Under the pieces are notes generated by a model. The model saw only the letters and a list, made by a program, of their open reading frames with translations, was not told the DNA's origin and did not search any database. Below are positions 24,848 through 26,197 of a DNA stretch of 26,197 bases, one piece after another. Origin of the DNA: a virus; the IMG/VR virus record IMGVR_UViG_3300017783_000174, positions 1 to 26,197 of that record, one strand, 5' to 3'. The number at the start of each line of letters is the position of its first letter. The first letter of the stretch is position 1. The position numbers and the translations under genes were made by a program.

Positions 24848-26197
24848 TTATTTTTTAATTATTTTAGACATACCCCCAGTATTTGAATATTTTGAAATAT
24901 GTATACTTAACGGTTGTTTTTCTATCTTAGCATTTGGCGCATACAAGTGCCTGTTGTTAGCCATAATAGCTAAACCAGAACTTATCGATGCATCATGCTT
25001 TGTTCTTTTGTTTATGTCGAATTTACTCCAATCATTTAATAACTCGTTGAAATATAAGTCACCATGACTACCATCTTGTTTTATACCAACGTGATCTTGA
25101 ATATACATCTCGATTGCAGCGGCGTGAGCTTGTTTTATATCTTCTGAAGAGTTAGGCATACCACCCACCTCTTTTTCTGCAACAGACAATTTGTTCCATA
25201 TCTTATCAGGTCTGTTCATGCTAAAACCTCTATATCCTCTTCGTCTCAGATAATACAATAGACGAGGTTTATTGTTTTCCGCAAGTATAGGCATCCCGTA
25301 AAATACTAAAGCCATTAGAACGTCCTCAAAGAATATTTCAGCTGTTGGTGGTCTTGACAAGTATTCTAAAAAGAAACTGTTAGCCGGAGCGTCTTCCATG
25401 CTAAACCTAGTTAAACCGTGTAAAGCTCCTTTTGATCCCTGTCCATCTACCGTCCCTGATATATCGTAACTATCGCAACCAAAAGCGCCCATGTGCTCGT
25501 TACCCGGATATTTGATACCGTTTTTAAGTATTACTCTGTTTTGTAGTTGTTGAGGTGGAACCCAACTAACTTTAAATCTACCTTTTGGATCTGGATAAAA
25601 TATAACTTGAGAATCTTTAATTCCACTCACCCACTGAAAATTACCTTGAGTAATTCCTAATGTTCTAGACATCTCTTCATTGTAATCTATCTGCTCGTAT
25701 ATTTTAATTAAATTAAATATACTTCCTTTAGTCTCATCCCTAAACGCGTGCTCAGTTGTTCTTGGGAACTGACGGTAAAACTCATTCAAAGCGTCTTGGT
25801 CATCTTTTAAACCATCAACCTCGTTTTGCCAGCTATCTATTACGCCTAAATCTATTAATTCACCGTCTGGTGTGAGTCTGTCGATATCAGGAGTAGTAAA
25901 GACTGGAATTCCATACTCATCAATAAATCCTTCATAGTTCCACTCCATTGGGATAAACAGAGAGTATAAGCCAGACTTTGTCTGACCATTTCTATTTCTT
26001 TTTGCGACATCTGAGGCATTGTATAGTTTTTTAAAGTTTTCTCCACCTTTATCTAAAGCATTTGAAGTACTACCCATCATACATTTACCAATAATCCTAC
26101 TACCTAATCGTAAGCATGTTTTTGTAACCCTCCAGTTGTTTAAAATATTATCGGGTCTCTCCCATTTACCAGACTCATCATGAACTAATAGCGCTAA
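24848..26197 (-). CDS. terL: Terminase large subunit (partial, N-terminus missing)
   Basis: This is the DNA-packaging motor: an ATPase plus nuclease that docks on the portal, pumps the genome into the procapsid and cuts the concatemer. The open frame runs in from the right edge, so 449 C-terminal residues are present. The first internal ATG pair, at 26080, is not the true start, because the conserved sequence continues in frame to the edge. The edge residues LALLVHDESGKW look like the Walker B strand with its DE pair. About 30 residues later MMGSTSNA fits the ATPase coupling motif. The RNase H-like nuclease domain follows. Its candidate acidic residues are GCDSYDISG (25454-25480), the Glu of ILAENNK (about 25270-25290) and the Asp of HDASISSGLA (about 24965-24998), in the usual D...E...D order. 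Walker A lies outside the window. The stop is one base before the portal start, suggesting translational coupling. Family assignment is strong; headful versus site-specific packaging cannot be decided here. Confidence 0.9.
   Translation of the reverse strand, partial: LALLVHDESGKWERPDNILNNWRVTKTCLRLGSRIIGKCMMGSTSNALDKGGENFKKLYNASDVAKRNRNGQTKSGLYSLFIPMEWNYEGFIDEYGIPVFTTPDIDRLTPDGELIDLGVIDSWQNEVDGLKDDQDALNEFYRQFPRTTEHAFRDETKGSIFNLIKIYEQIDYNEEMSRTLGITQGNFQWVSGIKDSQVIFYPDPKGRFKVSWVPPQQLQNRVILKNGIKYPGNEHMGAFGCDSYDISGTVDGQGSKGALHGLTRFSMEDAPANSFFLEYLSRPPTAEIFFEDVLMALVFYGMPILAENNKPRLLYYLRRRGYRGFSMNRPDKIWNKLSVAEKEVGGMPNSSEDIKQAHAAAIEMYIQDHVGIKQDGSHGDLYFNELLNDWSKFDINKRTKHDASISSGLAIMANNRHLYAPNAKIEKQPLSIHISKYSNTGGMSKIIKK

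Noticed and set aside
1-26197. tRNA genes, CRISPR arrays, insertion sequences, integration sites
   Set aside because: Looked for on both strands; no cloverleaf, spaced direct-repeat array, terminal inverted repeats or transposase or integrase reading was found.

Overview
This window is a continuous piece of a tailed double-stranded DNA bacteriophage genome. It is AT-rich, and every gene I can support lies on the minus strand, so the text should be read from high to low coordinates. It covers most of the virion morphogenesis module and runs off both ends. TerL lacks its N-terminus at the right edge, and a giant virion protein lacks its C-terminus at the left edge. Genes are packed tightly, often with 1-17 nt between a stop and the next start. 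There is no non-coding stretch over 100 nt, and I see no tRNA, CRISPR array, transposon or lysogeny gene.

Layout in transcription order: terminase large subunit (partial), portal, acidic scaffold-like protein, major capsid protein, hairpin, a 283-aa capsid-adjacent protein, hairpin, a 54-aa Cys-motif protein, two head-tail connector/ring-type proteins, and a 2379-aa tail 'stabilization'/muzzle-type protein. After these come three beta-rich putative tail/appendage proteins, a cupin-like protein, and finally three putative internal (ejected) virion proteins of increasing size: 203 aa, 471 aa and more than 1635 aa. The last carries an HEFIH zinc-metallopeptidase motif. This order (TerL, portal, scaffold, MCP, connectors, large tail protein, ejection proteins) is that of a short-tailed phage. 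The families resemble those I know from uncultured marine phages and, more distantly, from crAss-like phages. That assignment comes from memory of families, not from a search.

Host inference: none of the starts has a recognisable GGAGG-type Shine-Dalgarno. Starts are preceded instead by A/T-only leaders, as is usual in Bacteroidota. The giant tail protein also contains Cys/Asn/Asp repeats (GCMDP...NYNPNA...DDGSC) and an SprB-like segment, both typical of secreted or surface proteins of marine Flavobacteriia. A marine Bacteroidota phage is therefore the best guess.

The most interesting parts are the metallopeptidase-bearing internal protein, the host-like Cys-rich C-terminus and Cys-rich internal insertions of the tail protein, the two hairpins that bracket the gene after the capsid gene, and two start-codon corrections (the 54-aa gene and the 253-aa gene).
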